A stretch of 64,000 nucleotides of DNA from Tetrahymena thermophila SB210 (Eukaryota; Ciliophora; Oligohymenophorea; Hymenostomatida; Tetrahymenidae): positions 124,001 through 188,000 of the forward strand of contig NW_002476567.1 of NCBI RefSeq assembly GCF_000189635.1, given 5' to 3'. Of the stretch, positions 35,721-49,100 are shown one piece after another; the stretch's first letter is position 1, and every line of letters starts with the position of its first letter. The notes under the pieces are model-generated. The model did no database searches, was not told the DNA's origin, and was given only the letters and a program-made list of their open reading frames with translations. Made by a program: the position numbers and the translations under genes.

Positions 35721-38700
35721 ATGAAGAGGTTCAATTTTAAAAAAATTTTTTTAGCATTTTATATTTTTAAGGAAGTTGTTCAAGTATAAATATAGCAAAT
35801 TTATTCATCTTTTTTTGCTAGTACATTAAATTAAGAGTATTGTTAAACTCCTCTATCAATTTAAATAGCAAAAGAATCTGATTTAGTATTTGTATCATGC
35901 GGAGTTGATGGTATTTCCATAATTAATTAACTTGGAACCTAAGTTCTACAAACAATTAATTTTAATAATACTTAAATTCTAAATTTTTAAATCTCAAGTA
36001 ATGGTAAGGTTCTATTTTTAGCTAATAATTCTTCACTTTAAGTCTATTAGTTAAAGTATATGTACAAAGCATTTGAGTTTTTTAAACTGGAAGAAGTTAT
36101 TTTAGAATAAACAATTGATTATATGTAATTTATTACATAAATGATTTACATTAACGAAATTGAATAATTAATAATTTCAGGATAGAATGGCTTAATAACT
36201 TCTTACAATACAACTTAAAAATCTTAAATTCATACAATTGGGCTATTTTAAATGGAAGTCCAATATATTAGCGGTCTTTTTCTTTCTATAGATTATTAAT
36301 ATCTATTTGTAGGGGCCTATTATGATGGAATGTGTATATTAAAACTAAATTTGAGTCTTGACAGTAAAAATAATTTGCATAATTAAATTACATTTAATTA
36401 AGTTGGTACAGGAGTAGTAGGCTTTTCAGCTTAGTTTTGCTTAGCAACTAAAGATTTCTATGTTTATTGCTATGATTAATGGACAGGCCTTTATTATGCT
36501 AACACTTAATAATTAGCATAAAAAAATTAAAATGAAAATACTTATCCAATAAACTTTTAATTTGTATACTATTGGCCTGATTAATAACCAAATCCATCAA
36601 TAAAATCACTTTTAACAAATTCTTAAGAAACTATTTTATTTGTTGGAGTGAGATCTCTTGGTGTTTATCTATTTGATATTATGCATCGCAATTAAATACA
36701 GCTAATTTAAGTTATAAGTACAGATTCAATCCCCTTCTCTATTTAACTTTCTAGAAATGAAAATTATTTATATGTAACAAACACATCAAGTGTTTTTGCA
36801 TTCCCTTAAATTTAAACTAATTTGAATGATAATTTTCCTAATTTATTCAATACACATTAATCAGCTTTTAATGATTTGAAACTTGCTATTAAGCCTCGGT
36901 GTTATACAGATTTTTCAGACAATTACCTTTTTGGTGCTTTTGATTAAGATGGGTTTTTTGTTTTTCCTATCTTCAAAAATCCTTACAGACTCAATACAAA
37001 AATATTTAAAAATTATCCTTTTTAATTAGACACCTTGCAATTCGAATAAGAAGGTAAATACATTATAGTGCCAGAATACTATTAGGGAATTATTCTCAGT
37101 ATTTATTAATATAATCCTCTAAATAATAGTGAGTAGTAGCAGGATATATCTCCTATGAATATGAAAATCGTAAAAGTATATAATTATGATACGAATTTTT
37201 ATTCAGCATATATGGCTTTTAGTTTAGATAGATCAATTGCAGTCTAAAGTGTTTAAGAATTTCTAATAATTTATAATTCAACAAACATACTAGATATGTA
37301 AATTTTGTCTATTTGGTAAAAACCTAATCCTTTTATAGGCGATTTATCTGATGTCTGTATTTCACCTAATAATAAGTGGATTATAGGTATTATATTAGAT
37401 TAAGGGTATTATGTATTAGATATTTCAAATAAAACAAACCCAACTTTAGTAAATTATTAGGTTTCTTTATCAGGAAGTTCTATACTACTTTCTACTTACT
37501 ATAATTTAGCTTACGTTGCTGAAGGTGGTAAAGGTTTTGGTATCTTAGATTTAACCTTTCTTCCTTAAATTAAATATATGTCAAGATTGAGTATAACTGG
37601 ATATTCATACATGCTATTACCACTTCAAAAAGAAGATTTTATCATAATAACGTAGAGTGATAAAGGTTTAATAACTCTTGTTGATATAACGAATAAATAA
37701 AATCCAATCATTATAAATAAAATTTTATATCTTAATCAACATGCTTAGGCTGTTTGCTCTTGCAAAACACTCAATTATTTATTTATTGCTATTTCAAATG
37801 GCATCTTAACAGTCCCATTCAAAAGTGATTTTCAAATTCATACAGAAGTTGCTTAAATTAAGCAATTTATTAATCCGAAATCCACTTAAAAGTTAAGATA
37901 TAACAGGTAAAGTTTAACTCTAGCATCCAATTAGGCTAATATTACTAACGAATATATATTTTAAGTTGGATAAACTATTGTTCTGGACTTCACAATTCTG
38001 TATCCAATTAATTTAGATATGACAATCTCTAATATATATATTTATTAGAGTGGTAAAATAGAAAACTTACCAACATATTTTATGTTTGATGTTGAATAAA
38101 GCAGTCTCTAAATTTTAATTCAAAAAGATTTGCTTGGACTTAAAAATATAATATCTGATTTAATTATCATATTAATTAAAACATAAATCCCAATAGATAG
38201 TATTTCTTTTATATACTAATCATAGGATTCAGCTGATTTAGGAATTACTAATTCGACATAGGCAACACTTATTTACTAATATCTCATAAATCAAAATATT
38301 ATCAACTTAGATGGTACTATTAATGATAATTATGACGTTCAGAAATAATTAACTTTTGATAACTAATTTTAAAATTTATTAATCGACAAATCTGTAATGT
38401 AAGAGAGTTTATACCTTGATGTAATGTCTTAAATTATATAAAAAGTAAGCATAACACTTAAAAAATCATACTCATATAATCCTTTCAAATTTTATGTAAT
38501 TTCATCATTAAATTTTGATAATTAGAACAAATTTAAATATATTTCAACAAACTCTCTAGATACTATTACAGTTACTTTGCAGATTAATAGTAAAATTGGT
38601 AAATTAATCCATAAGAAGTAAGATAGCATTAACTTTTAAATATCAGACTCATAAGACTAGCTTTAAATTTAAGGCACTTTAGAAAATGTAAATAAAGTTT

Positions 38701-40988
38701 TACAATAACAAATCATATTCGCAAACTCTAGTCAGATTAATGAAATTAGCTCATCCACAATTTAAATTACAGTTAATGATAACATCAATTTACCCTTAAC
38801 GAAATTGTTCAATATTTCTGAATGCACTTTTATTGTCCTCAAAAAATAAATAGCCGTCAATAAACATCTAAATTTATAATCATAAATTAATCAATAATTT
38901 GTTAATGCAGTTGTTGATATAGAAACTAATATTGCAATAACATTTTCTTCCAAAACATTTATAGTAGGAGATACTTCCTTAATAACGTATTAAGCTTATA
39001 TTTAAGGATCAGATGGCGAGTTTATAATAATTCCTCCTAGTTTATGGCTTCAATAGTAAAGTAACGATAAGCTTAATTTCAGGGGTACAACAACTTCAAG
39101 CTTATATGGATAAATTTACAGATTTCAGATAAAAGCTACTGATGGTTATACTACAGCTGTAGATTAATTTACAGTATAAGTCTATGGAATACCTTTCACA
39201 TACGCTTTAAACTTACTAATAAAAATATTAGGACCATTGATAGGAATTTTAGGAATATTTAAAGCAAGATATCACTTTTTTAATATAATATTTTCAGAGA
39301 GGGTGACTTTTTCTCAAGAAGAAGTTGAATGTGGTATTAAGTATAACAAATAACTAATAATTATAAATAAACAGTATGAAGATGGGATGTATATAGTGAG
39401 GAATCTTTTCAAGAATATTATGTAAAAAGATGTATTATTATAATAAAATAAATAATCTGGAATTAAAAAAAATAATAACATTTCTGATATTTAGCTAAAA
39501 AATATGGATAATTTATTTGAAACCAATATAAAAACTAATTAATTAGGTGAAAATTATTTCAAAGATTACTAAAAATTTGAGCAAACAAAAAAACTTACTA
39601 TTGAAAAAGAGGCAAACTAATAATATATCTAAAAAGTACTATTAAATTTATCTAAATTCAAGAATAAGTGTAGCAAGTCAGATTTAGAAAAAAGATACCT
39701 TAATGAATCAGGTGGTTTAGTTTTATCTAAAGTTATTTAAGATATAATAAGTTTTAATATCAGACCTGATACTTATTCGTAAATTTCTGAACAATAATTC
39801 ATAAATGAGTTGGTTGATGAGAATTCTTTAATTTAAAGAATTATTAGAGCATTAATCTCAAGATATTTACTTAAATTAGATAAAATATCTTAAATTATAT
39901 ATGAATTTATTAAGTTATAATGTTTTAATATAATCTAGCATAACAAAAATGACTGGTATAAGGCTATTATCAATATTCAGTATCGAAATTATCCTTTGTA
40001 AAATGAAGATTAAGAAGATCAGAATATTTTCCCTTTGTTGCATTTCAAATATGAATAGCTTCTATAAATACTTTAATAGCTTAATAATAATAATGATCAC
40101 AAATTACTATAAAAAATTCCAAATTCATTTAGTCAACTAAAAAAATACTTTGATAAGTATTTAAATGGTGTAAATATATTTCTTTTGAGAGAAGTAATTT
40201 TTGCTGATGCTTATGGATTTCCTTAATATAAACCTTCAAGTTTTTAACCCTCAATAGGTTTATCTATTCACATTAATTCTTAAGATATCAGTTAAATCAT
40301 AGCATTTAAAAAAAGAAATATTAACAAATACATTAAACCTATATTTAAGCTTTTGAATCTTGAATATACAAGATATGCTTTTTCAAAAAACACAAGATTG
40401 CCAACTTGGCTTTCATTTAATCTAAAAAAAGGAGTTATTTTCCTTTATGGAGTTCCTTAAAACTAAGATATAGAGGAAGTTCTTATTAAAATATATAATG
40501 ATAACAAATATGTTATCTAATAATTTATTATCAACGTTAGTTTGAATGAATCTTAATTAAATAAAAAAATAAAATAATATGATTAAATAAACAATTAATT
40601 GGATTAATCTAAACTGCTACTTAGTTAGAATGAATAAAGATTACCTAAAAGACCTAAAATGAGAAGAAACATTTATAGTAGCAGTCACATCAAAGATAGC
40701 GAAATGTTATAAAGTCATTTTACTTCTTAGAAAAACTTAACCGATATAATGAAAAATAGCTTTAAATTAGAATATCCTATTAAAACCAATTAAAATTAAA
40801 CTCTACAAAACGAAAATTTATAATTGATGAGCGAATCAAATAATATAGGAGATGAATTAAAAGAATAAGAACTAAAATCTTTTTTATTATTTTCACCTCA
40901 CTAAAACTCTCTTTCTTCAAAAGAATCATAAACATCGAATATTTACATAAATGTTATAGCAAAAGATGAAGTCAAAGAAAATATATGA
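35721..40988 (+). CDS. Large single-pass membrane protein with LVIVD-like propeller repeats and CADG modules (copy 2)
   Basis: Intronless, 1,755 aa, ATG 35721, TGA 40986-40988. Aligns end to end with copy 1 without large gaps: SIQIAKESDLVFVSCGVDGI against SIQIAKQLDLVYVSCGVNGI near the start, the same repeat endings through the propeller, the same CADG module (LIIPPSLWLQQQ-type block, then FQIKATDGYTTAVDQF), the same membrane segment (NLLIKILGPLIGILGIF, about residues 1,160-1,180) and the same tail with a CADG-like half (LPTWLSFNLKKGVIFLYGVP). The first ~20 residues differ: MKRFNFKKIFLAFYIFKEVV is more basic but still signal-like. Most divergence is in the cytoplasmic tail and the last ~150 residues. 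The pair is a recent head-to-tail duplication; nothing suggests that either copy is broken. Function is inferred only from domain type. Confidence 0.85.
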
Positions 40989-41463
40989 GAAATAAAGAGT
41001 TTCATGTTAAAATTTAAATTTATAATTATCACATAAATAAAAGTTGGATATATTGATTTTACATATCTTGTAAGGCTAGCATATATATAATTAATTTCTG
41101 TTACTGTTAAATTTATAAATGATAATTATTTGTTTAGAATTTTGCTTTCTAGAAAAACAAATATTAATTAAATTCATTTAAAATAAAAAATAATTTTTTT
41201 CAATTTAAAGAAAATAATAATTAAAAATAATTTTTTTCTCAAAATTCTATTTAATTAATTGTTTTTTTTTTTGAATATAAAAAATTATTTAAAATGCTTT
41301 GTTTTGAATAGATCTTATTTAATTAATATAAGTATTTGAAATTTGCATTTTTTTTAATAAAGAATGTAGAGAATTATATTTAATGTATTATATAAAGGGT
41401 AAATAAATATTAATAAATTAGCTAATATATTTTTATTGATAAATAATATTAAACAAAGATACA
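40989..41463. other. Intergenic spacer before the porin gene
   Basis: About 475 bp of A/T runs with no protein-like frame. It presumably holds the porin promoter. Confidence 0.5.
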
Positions 41464-43250
41464 ATGAGTTTTACTACAAGTTTTTCTGACATTTTTGATA
41501 ATCAAAAAGGTATCTGATAATAAAAATAGTATCCTATTTAGCTTAAGAGAAATTAAATATATATTAATAGGTGTTTTGCAAACTGGTTATGTCCACAATA
41601 ACTTTTCAACCTTCTCATTTACTAATTAAATATAGAATTAGTTTGTAATAAGTTGCAATCATACATTTAAGAACGAAAAAATAAATGACACAGAGATATA
41701 ATAATTATTTTTTCAGTAATCATAACTTTTATCATTGATCGATGAAAAAATAAGCATTATTCAATCTCTTGTTATAATTCTAAAACTTTTTATTAATCCA
41801 TTTTAATTTTTTTTAAATTTTATGAGAGTAGAAATTAAAGGCTAAGGTTTATTAGCGCATCGAAAACAATGGAACAACTTCTGTTCATAATAACGGTTTG
41901 CTTGAGCTTGATTATAAAAATGATGAGTGGAGATTTTCAAAAAAAATTGATGTAAATAGAAATATATCTATGAGAATTGATAAGCTCCTTTAACAAGTAA
42001 TTGATAAAATAATTAGTTTATTATTTCTTTCCATAGAATTTTCAGCAGAATTACAATAGAAGTGTATGCTTGCTTAGCATAAAGCTCAAATCTCCTTTGA
42101 ATTAATAATAAAGCTAATTTCAAAATATTAAAAATTTTTAAAATAAAGGAATTTGTGAAAGGACATACAATTTTTGGTAAATTTGATAAAGATTCTGACT
42201 CCTAAACTGAATCATAGCACAATCCCTGCATAGGTGTTTATAAAAATTTTGATAAATATGCATACAAGGTAAAAAATAATTAAATTACTTATTTATTAAA
42301 CTTGCACTTACTTAATAAAATGTAGCATTTAGAAATTAATAAATTATAAGTATAAAGCTAATATTTAAATCTACTGTATTTTCAGTGATAATCGTTTTAA
42401 GTTTAAAAATTAATTAGGATAAAAATAAAATGTTAAATAAATTAAAGGTTTTACATTTCCAAGATAATTTATCTAACTTCTATATTGAAAGTTTATATTT
42501 ATACTATATTTATTAATTTTTAAACTAAAAAATTAGGCAAAATTTAATATAGAAACATTAGTTGCATAACTTAAGGGTAAAGCAGTCTATGATAAGCATA
42601 GCAGTGAAGATAAAGAGTAATATGGTACTGGAGTTTCAGCAAGCTTTGATTTCAAATAAAACTTATTTTCTAATGCCAAGACTTTAGTCTATTACAATAG
42701 CTTGAATACATCAATGAATATGCAATAGTAATAAAAAATTACTCTAATTTAATTTTTCATTGTACTAGTAGCCTTTTTTTTAAAAAATTGATTAATAATA
42801 ATATTTAAATTGAATAAGTGTAAATTAATTACTAAAGCAACTTTTTAACTTTACTTTTATTTTAGCTAAATGAAAAGATTATAAAGGGTCGATGACCATG
42901 AAGCTTCAAGCAGTTAAGGAGGAGAAATCTACTATACATTCTTGTATTCACTTTACTAAAAGTTAAATGATCATTTAAGTATTGCAGTTGAACTTAATCA
43001 TGATTCTAATGAGAAAAAATTCGGAATGGTATTTGGTGGAAAATATACAAAATTTGATAATGTAATTTGCCGTGCTAAAATCGATGATAAATTTATCGTT
43101 AATTCCTCCTTCGAAATAGACATCAACAAAAATATTAAATTCACAATATCAAATATGGTAAAATACCCACATACATTTTCTTTTAATTTAATAAATTTAG
43201 TAAGTTAAATGGCAATATATGGTGCATTATAAATTTAGATTAAAGGCTGA
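41464..43250 (+). CDS. VDAC-like mitochondrial outer-membrane porin
   Basis: Six exons: 41464-41509, 41827-41996, 42037-42061, 42114-42268, 42537-42727 and 42866-43250, 323 aa, phases consistent throughout. VDAC is a 19-strand beta barrel that passes metabolites through the outer mitochondrial membrane. The N-terminus MSFTTSFSDIFDNQKE resembles the short N-terminal helix region of porin_3 proteins. The body is a series of alternating strands such as NGLLELDYKNDEWRFSKKID. The last exon contains the best match: YSLYQKLNDHLSIAVELNHD, then KKFGMVFGGKYTKFDNVICR, then AKIDDKFIVNSSFEIDINKN, the order seen at the end of VDACs. At 323 aa it is slightly longer than usual (about 280-300). The 25-nt third exon and the 40-nt second intron are inferred from phase alone and are the weakest part of the model. 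No signal peptide, as expected for this family. Confidence 0.7.
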
Positions 43251-44671
43251 TTTATGTTTCTAGAAAAGAGCTCTAACCAAAAAATAACTTAAATAAGTTT
43301 TATAAAGAGTTTTAAGCCATAAATTATTATTTTAAATGTGTAATTTACAGCTAATAAAATATAATTGAGATTAGCTTAAAATATTACCCGAAAATATTAA
43401 TCTATAATATTCAATTTAAAAAGATCACCACACCATCAATAAAATAACTTTATTAAAATAATTCAAAAATATTTAGATTGATTTGAGTCTAAGAAACAAA
43501 AAAGATGCAACAACTACTTCTTCTCATTATAGCTTCCCTATCGGTTTCTAACTTGATATCTAATAGTGAATATTTAATTCAAATAAAGTGGCTATTCATG
43601 CAAAAAATTTTATTAATTTTATTAGATTAATAACACTAGAAAGAAAGTACGTGTTCTTTGTTTTTGATAAAATTTATTTATTTTGTCTTTTAAAATAGCA
43701 AATTCACTTTTTTATTAATCATAAATATATTTATCAAATACAAAAATAATAGAGATTGTAATTTAATATTTCTAAAATAATTAAATAGTCTTTACTTAAT
43801 TATAATCTAAAGGGCTTTGCTTTTATTAAAATGTCAGTCAGCTTAAATTTAATTAAATCATCTATTACAAAGTTAATTAGAAAGTTTTCAAAAGATATTT
43901 TATAAATTAGTTTTATTTTAATATAGAAATAAGAAAAATATCAATTATTTATTAAAAATTTATTTAAGAAATATAAAAATATTTTATTTAATTTTTTTTC
44001 TAATAATAAATGTTGGTTATAAAAACTTAATCTGCTTAATATATTAATTTAAGAATATTTCTTTTTCTTAAAATATTAGTCAGCTTAAGAATAATTACAT
44101 CATCTATCAAAAAGTTAATTACTAACTTTTCAATAAAAATTGATAAATTAGTTTTATTTTAATATAGAAATAAGAAAAATATCTATTAATTATTAAAAAT
44201 ATATTTACAAAATACAAAAATATTTTATTTAATCTTTTTCTAATAAATAAATACTAGTTATAAAAACTTAATCTGATTAATATATTATTTTAAGAATATT
44301 TCTTTTTCTTAAAATATTAGTCAGCTTAAGAATAATTACATCATCTATCAAAAATTAATAACTAACTCTTCATAAAAATTGTACCAATTAGTTTTATTTC
44401 AAATATAGAAATAAGAACAATATCTGATTATTTGAAACTAAAGATATTCAGTCTGTATTTTTAATTATCATTCAAGCACATCTTTTAGATAGATTGAAAT
44501 TTAATTTTGATTTTAAGAATGAGATCATCTAATTATTATTCAAATAAAAAGACAAATAAACAAACAAAAAAACTTAATTAATGATCGACTTTTTATTTCT
44601 ACGCTTGAATGGATTAAATATAAAATATTAAAAATATTTTTACAAAAATTTATATTTTTAAATTGACATTT
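43251..44671. other. Non-coding region with tandem repeats
   Basis: About 1.4 kb. At 43505 an ATG opens a frame whose first residues look like a signal peptide (MQQLLLLIIASLSVSNLI), but the reading degenerates into Ile/Leu/Lys/Asn-rich translated spacer within ~30 codons. A ~242-bp tandem repeat occupies 43,806-44,434 (separate entry). No RNA gene recognised. Confidence 0.5.
43806..44434. repeat. Tandem repeat, period about 242 bp, about 2.5 copies
   Basis: The block AGTCAGCTTAA recurs at 43836, 44078 and 44319 (spacing 242 and 241). Each occurrence is followed in the same order by ATCATCTAT, AAAnTTAATnA, TTAGTTTTATTT, ATATAGAAATAAGAA, and in the first two copies by AATATTTTATTTAAT, GTTATAAAAACTTAATCTG and TTAAGAATATTTCTTTTTCTTAAAATATT. 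Copies 2 and 3 are nearly identical over their shared length; copy 1 is more diverged. No coding sense is evident and the copies end abruptly near 44,434. It lies between the porin gene and the PH-kinase gene. Confidence 0.8.
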
Positions 44672-45634
44672 ATGACTATGGTTAAATTTTAAAATGCTCT
44701 AAAACTAAGTAAATTTAGCTCTTTGAAGTTCAAATGGTATTTATTTATTTTTAGTATAGAAAAAAGAGATAAGACGCATAATTAGAAATTTGAGCTAGTA
44801 TTAATTAAAAAACTTTTCCTTCAGTTGCATGGAATTATTTACTTGGAAGGTTTAGAAATTCTATTTTAATTTAAAATTAGATACAAAAAATAACTTATTA
44901 TTCTGGTAGTTATTATTTTAAATTAGAGTATTTACAATTCCCCATTTGTTCTTTAGAATTTTTTATGAGATTATGTTTTTTTCTAAAATTTTTTGTTTAA
45001 TTAACAAATTAATTAAGCCAGCGGAGTATTTCAATATATTTAAAAAATCACCTAAATTTCGGTTTCTCACTTAATTTTTTGTCAGTAATAAAGACAAATA
45101 ATCTGAAATTGAAAAAACTTACCTAAATTTCTTAAATCAGATATTTTTTAAAAATAAACTTACAACCTCAACATTATTATTAAAAATTATAATCAAATAG
45201 ATTTTTTTTAATTCTAGCAGCTTTTTCGCAGCTATGATAACATTTAGATTCATTATTAATCTTATAAATTAAAACGAGGACGGACAAGATTATTATTGTA
45301 TAGATTCTATCATTTACGATACATAAAAAATTTGCAATAAATTTGTTAATTAGTAACTAATTGAAAATATGCTTAATTTATCTTTGATTCCTTAAAAAAT
45401 AAATATTCTTTTTTAGATGAATTTTAAAAATTACAAAATAGAGGATTGAAAGATCTACAATAATAAAATACACTGCATGATAGGCTACAATATTTGTTCA
45501 AAACTATAATAGAGTAGTAGAGTTCAGCTAAATATACAAATATAATAGATTTAAATTTATAATAGCAATCAAAATTTTGTTAAAAGCTTACTTTTATTTT
45601 GTAATAAAAATTTAATTGGTTTTCAATAAGTTGA
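44672..45634 (+). CDS. Possible multi-exon gene, unrecognised
   Basis: Three stretches look protein-coding under the ciliate code and can be joined in phase. 44672-44733 gives MTMVKFQNALKLSKFSSLKF. A frame from 44795 runs ~170 codons with mixed composition (PSVAWNYLLGRFRNSILIQN, NKLIKPAEYFNIFKKSPKF, then NQNEDGQDYY) to about 45286. A last stretch from 45415 to TGA at 45632-45634 contains QKLQNRGLKDLQQQNTLHDR. Introns would be 44734-44794 and about 45287-45414. If intron 2 is not used, the second frame meets a TGA at 45447-45449 and then stays open to 45710. I recognise no domain. Local GC is above that of the flanks and there are few Ile/Asn/Lys runs, which argues for coding, but splice sites are weak and it could be a decayed gene. 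Confidence 0.35.
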
Positions 45635-46105
45635 AATAGAGAGAAGCAGCAGATAGATAGATAGCCGTATTAGAAACACATAATCTATGAATCTTTTTTT
45701 AACTTTTTGATTGATAAAAATTACAAATTTATTTAAGCAGAGTTACCACTAACTTTTCTTATTAACTCATAAAAAAATGAACTATGCAAATTTTATGAAA
45801 TGCATTCTCATGTGTTTGTAAATTTTGCATTAATTTATTTATTAATATTAATTAATTTAATAAAAGTTTTGTAAGTAGAGAAAAAAAAGTAAAAAGAAAC
45901 AAAAGGCCTATTATATTTATATATATAAATAAGCGCTAATCACTATTAATTAATTAGCTGATTGAAATCAGATTTCGAATTAAAAAGGGAATCTAAAAGC
46001 ATACAACATAGCAAGCATTCTTAGGAAGGGAGCCTATTTTCAAATATAACAGAAACTAAGCAGTGATTATTATAAAAAAGTATAGTAAAAGTGAGTCGAA
46101 GAGAT
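45635..46105. other. Leader and promoter region of the PH-kinase gene
   Basis: About 470 bp. It becomes GC-richer toward 46,010-46,105 (for example aagcattcttaggaaggg), in keeping with a transcribed 5' untranslated leader. A TATA-like run (tatttatatatataaata) lies at 45,914-45,931. No other gene seen. Confidence 0.4.
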
Positions 46106-49100
46106 ATGAATACAACAAATGGTGGTGCTAGCACCTCATGCTCCGAAGATACTCCACATGAAAGAGTTTATACACCGCAAACATCGCACATAGTTACATA
46201 AGTCGAGCCATCGTTTTTCGATGATCTAGCTAAGGACTCGTAACTCTGGATTTCAAATCCTTGGGAGCATCCAAAAATCCGTAAGATGAATTTATCCAAG
46301 GTTATTCTACACGAAGGTCACCTTTTGAAGAAATCTAGAGACGAATAGCATATGTTTAAAGCCAGATATTTTGTGCTTTATGAAGATAGATTAGAAGTTT
46401 TTAGAGTAATTTAAAATTATTTTTAGTTGATTTAGCATTTTTAGTTTATTTGACTAAGGGATCTTGCAAAATTGCTATTTATTATTTGATAAAAATAAAT
46501 ATCTGAGGAGAAAAATCAATTTTTTAATTTAAAATAATTTCTCATACTAATTAGTAAACTTTACTTTATTTTGTTTAATTATGAATTGGATTAAAGTAAA
46601 CTCAAAGTTTATAAATACTGACTGAGTATAGATTATAAGATAGTTAAATTATAGAATAAGGCAATTATATACATATCTCAGTAAAGCTGATTAGAAAATA
46701 CTATATTTAACAAAACAATGACAATCTGAATCAATAATTATTGTCATTTAATTTTCCACTTTTTCCATTTATTTAGGATTAAACTATTAAGAAATAATGT
46801 AATATGCACATTAACCTTTTAGATATTGATAAGCATGAAAAATTAATTAAAAGTTATTGGTACTAAATTATAAAAAACTATCAAAAAGCAATATTTCCAA
46901 TTTTAAGAAGGCAAATAAACTAAATACATTCAAATAAAAATTGGAATTTTATTTATATCCAAAATATGACCATTCCTATAAATTAGTATTTTCATAACCT
47001 CAGAGTATAGTGTAAAATTTATGTATTATCTATCTATCTATGCTAATACTTAAATAGTTAACTAAATAGATTTCTAGTCAAATACACTAATTATACAATA
47101 TTTATTAAATATCTTTTTTATTTATTTATTTAATTTGTAAATAAATAGGACTAGAAAGAAATGAAAACTTAAAGGGCTTCTAATATAATGCTATTAGGAG
47201 CTGTTAGATTAGATTTGAGACCAATATGTGAAGAGGATTTAAGATAGTTAAATGAGCGAGAGAGATACTTTTTAATGTTCTTAAGCTGTAAAATGAGATT
47301 CTTTTTATTTGCAAAAGATTAAGAAACTTATAATGGATGGGTTAAAAACCTAAAAAAGACATGCATTCTAACAAATTTTTCTCAAATGTATGAAAACATA
47401 AAGATTCTTGGTAAAGGCACTTTTGCAAAAGTAAAAATCAATTATTTTATTTTTCTGTTCATTTAATAATCTAAATAAATTAAATTAATATCAAAAAACA
47501 TTAAAAAAAATGTAATGATGAAAAAAAAATGTCTATAATTGAAATCCATTTATAATAATGAGTCATTCAAATTTTCTTAAAAAATATATTTTAGGTATTT
47601 CTAACAAAGATGGTAAGAGGAGGCTAGGAATTTGCAGTCAAAACATTTGATAAAAGAGCCCTATTGACAAGTAAAAACTCAGAAAAAACTAGAGTAAATT
47701 ATAAATTAATTTGTTAATAAAAATACAAATATGAGAATTTTAATAAAACAAAAAAATAAAATAATAAAGAGTAACAAACACCCTTAATAATTTTAGTTTA
47801 GGATTTAGCAATATTAATTTTTTAAGAAATAAATAACTAACTAATATTCAAATGGCATAGAATTTGTAAAGCAAATAGTTTTAGAAAAAATGACTAAATA
47901 AATAATTTTGATTTACTAGTAGTGTGTAAAAGCTAGGAGTAACTTGCCTTTTTAATCATAAAAACATTTAAAAAGAGGATAGATGTTAAAATTATACTTT
48001 TTCTGAATTAATATAAAATGATAGAATTATGATTAAACCAAAAAATCCAAATGTTAAACATAGAAAGAAATAAAATATTTATGATCAATATGTTGAAAAG
48101 TATTTATTATAAAACATAAGGTATAAACAGATGGGAAAATTAAAAACAATGTTTGGATTTTGGTAGTATTTATCCTTCGTTGGTTTAAGAAGAAACAACA
48201 ATTTAATAATTTTAGTCGATTTGAATATTATAAAATTTACCATAAATTAAATTATTGTATTTTTGATATTGGTTTACTTACTCTATTCCTTTTTAATTCT
48301 AATAGCAATTACAAATATAATAGATTGTAAGTAAATTAAAATATACTGACTTATAAAGCAAATAGCTATTATAAAAGATAAATTTATAACTTTTAATTTT
48401 ATCACTTTTATTAATCAAACGCTGCTATAATTTTGCTTTCTATCAATCCTCAATTTAAATAGAGCTGAATTTATTTTATTCAGTCTGTCTATTTTTAATA
48501 ATAATATAAATCAATAAAAGCAACCAGCCAACTGGCTTATCTCTTAAATTTAATCAATTTTTATGATTAAAACCAATAAAATAAATTTAAAAAACAAACA
48601 TAGAATTTACTTTCAATTTAAAATTCTCAAATAAAATTTTGATTTTATTTTTCTTGTCTCTAACTTTAAAATATTTTTGATAAACAAAGACTGGCCTCTT
48701 GAATGAAATTTAAATATTGAGAAAGTGTGACCACCCTAATATAATCAAACTCTACGAAGTTTATGAATCTGACAATTATATTTATTTGGTTTAAAATGTG
48801 TTGAAGGGAGGTGAGTTATTTGATACCATAATAAAAAATGGTAATTTTTCTGAAAAGAATGCAGCAAAAATAATACATCAATTGCTAAGTGCATTAGAGT
48901 ACATACATGCAAAAAATATAATGCATAGAGATATTAAACCTGAGAACCTTATACTAGTTGATAAAAGTGATGACTTCTAAATTAAACTAGCTGATTTTGG
49001 TTTAGCAGCATTTACTAGTGATGACCTCCTTTTTAAAAGATGTGGTACTCCTGGCTATGTAGCACCAGAAATTTTAGAAGATAAAAAATATGATTAAAAA

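Noticed and set aside
43505..44150. Frame of ~215 codons starting with a signal-like peptide
   Set aside because: Only the first ~30 codons look coding. The rest runs through the tandem repeat, and TGA is rare in such AT-rich DNA, so long frames arise by chance.
45447..45449. In-frame TGA read as selenocysteine in the unrecognised gene
   Set aside because: No SECIS-like hairpin seen downstream, no Cys-containing homologue known, and a spliced model avoids the codon.
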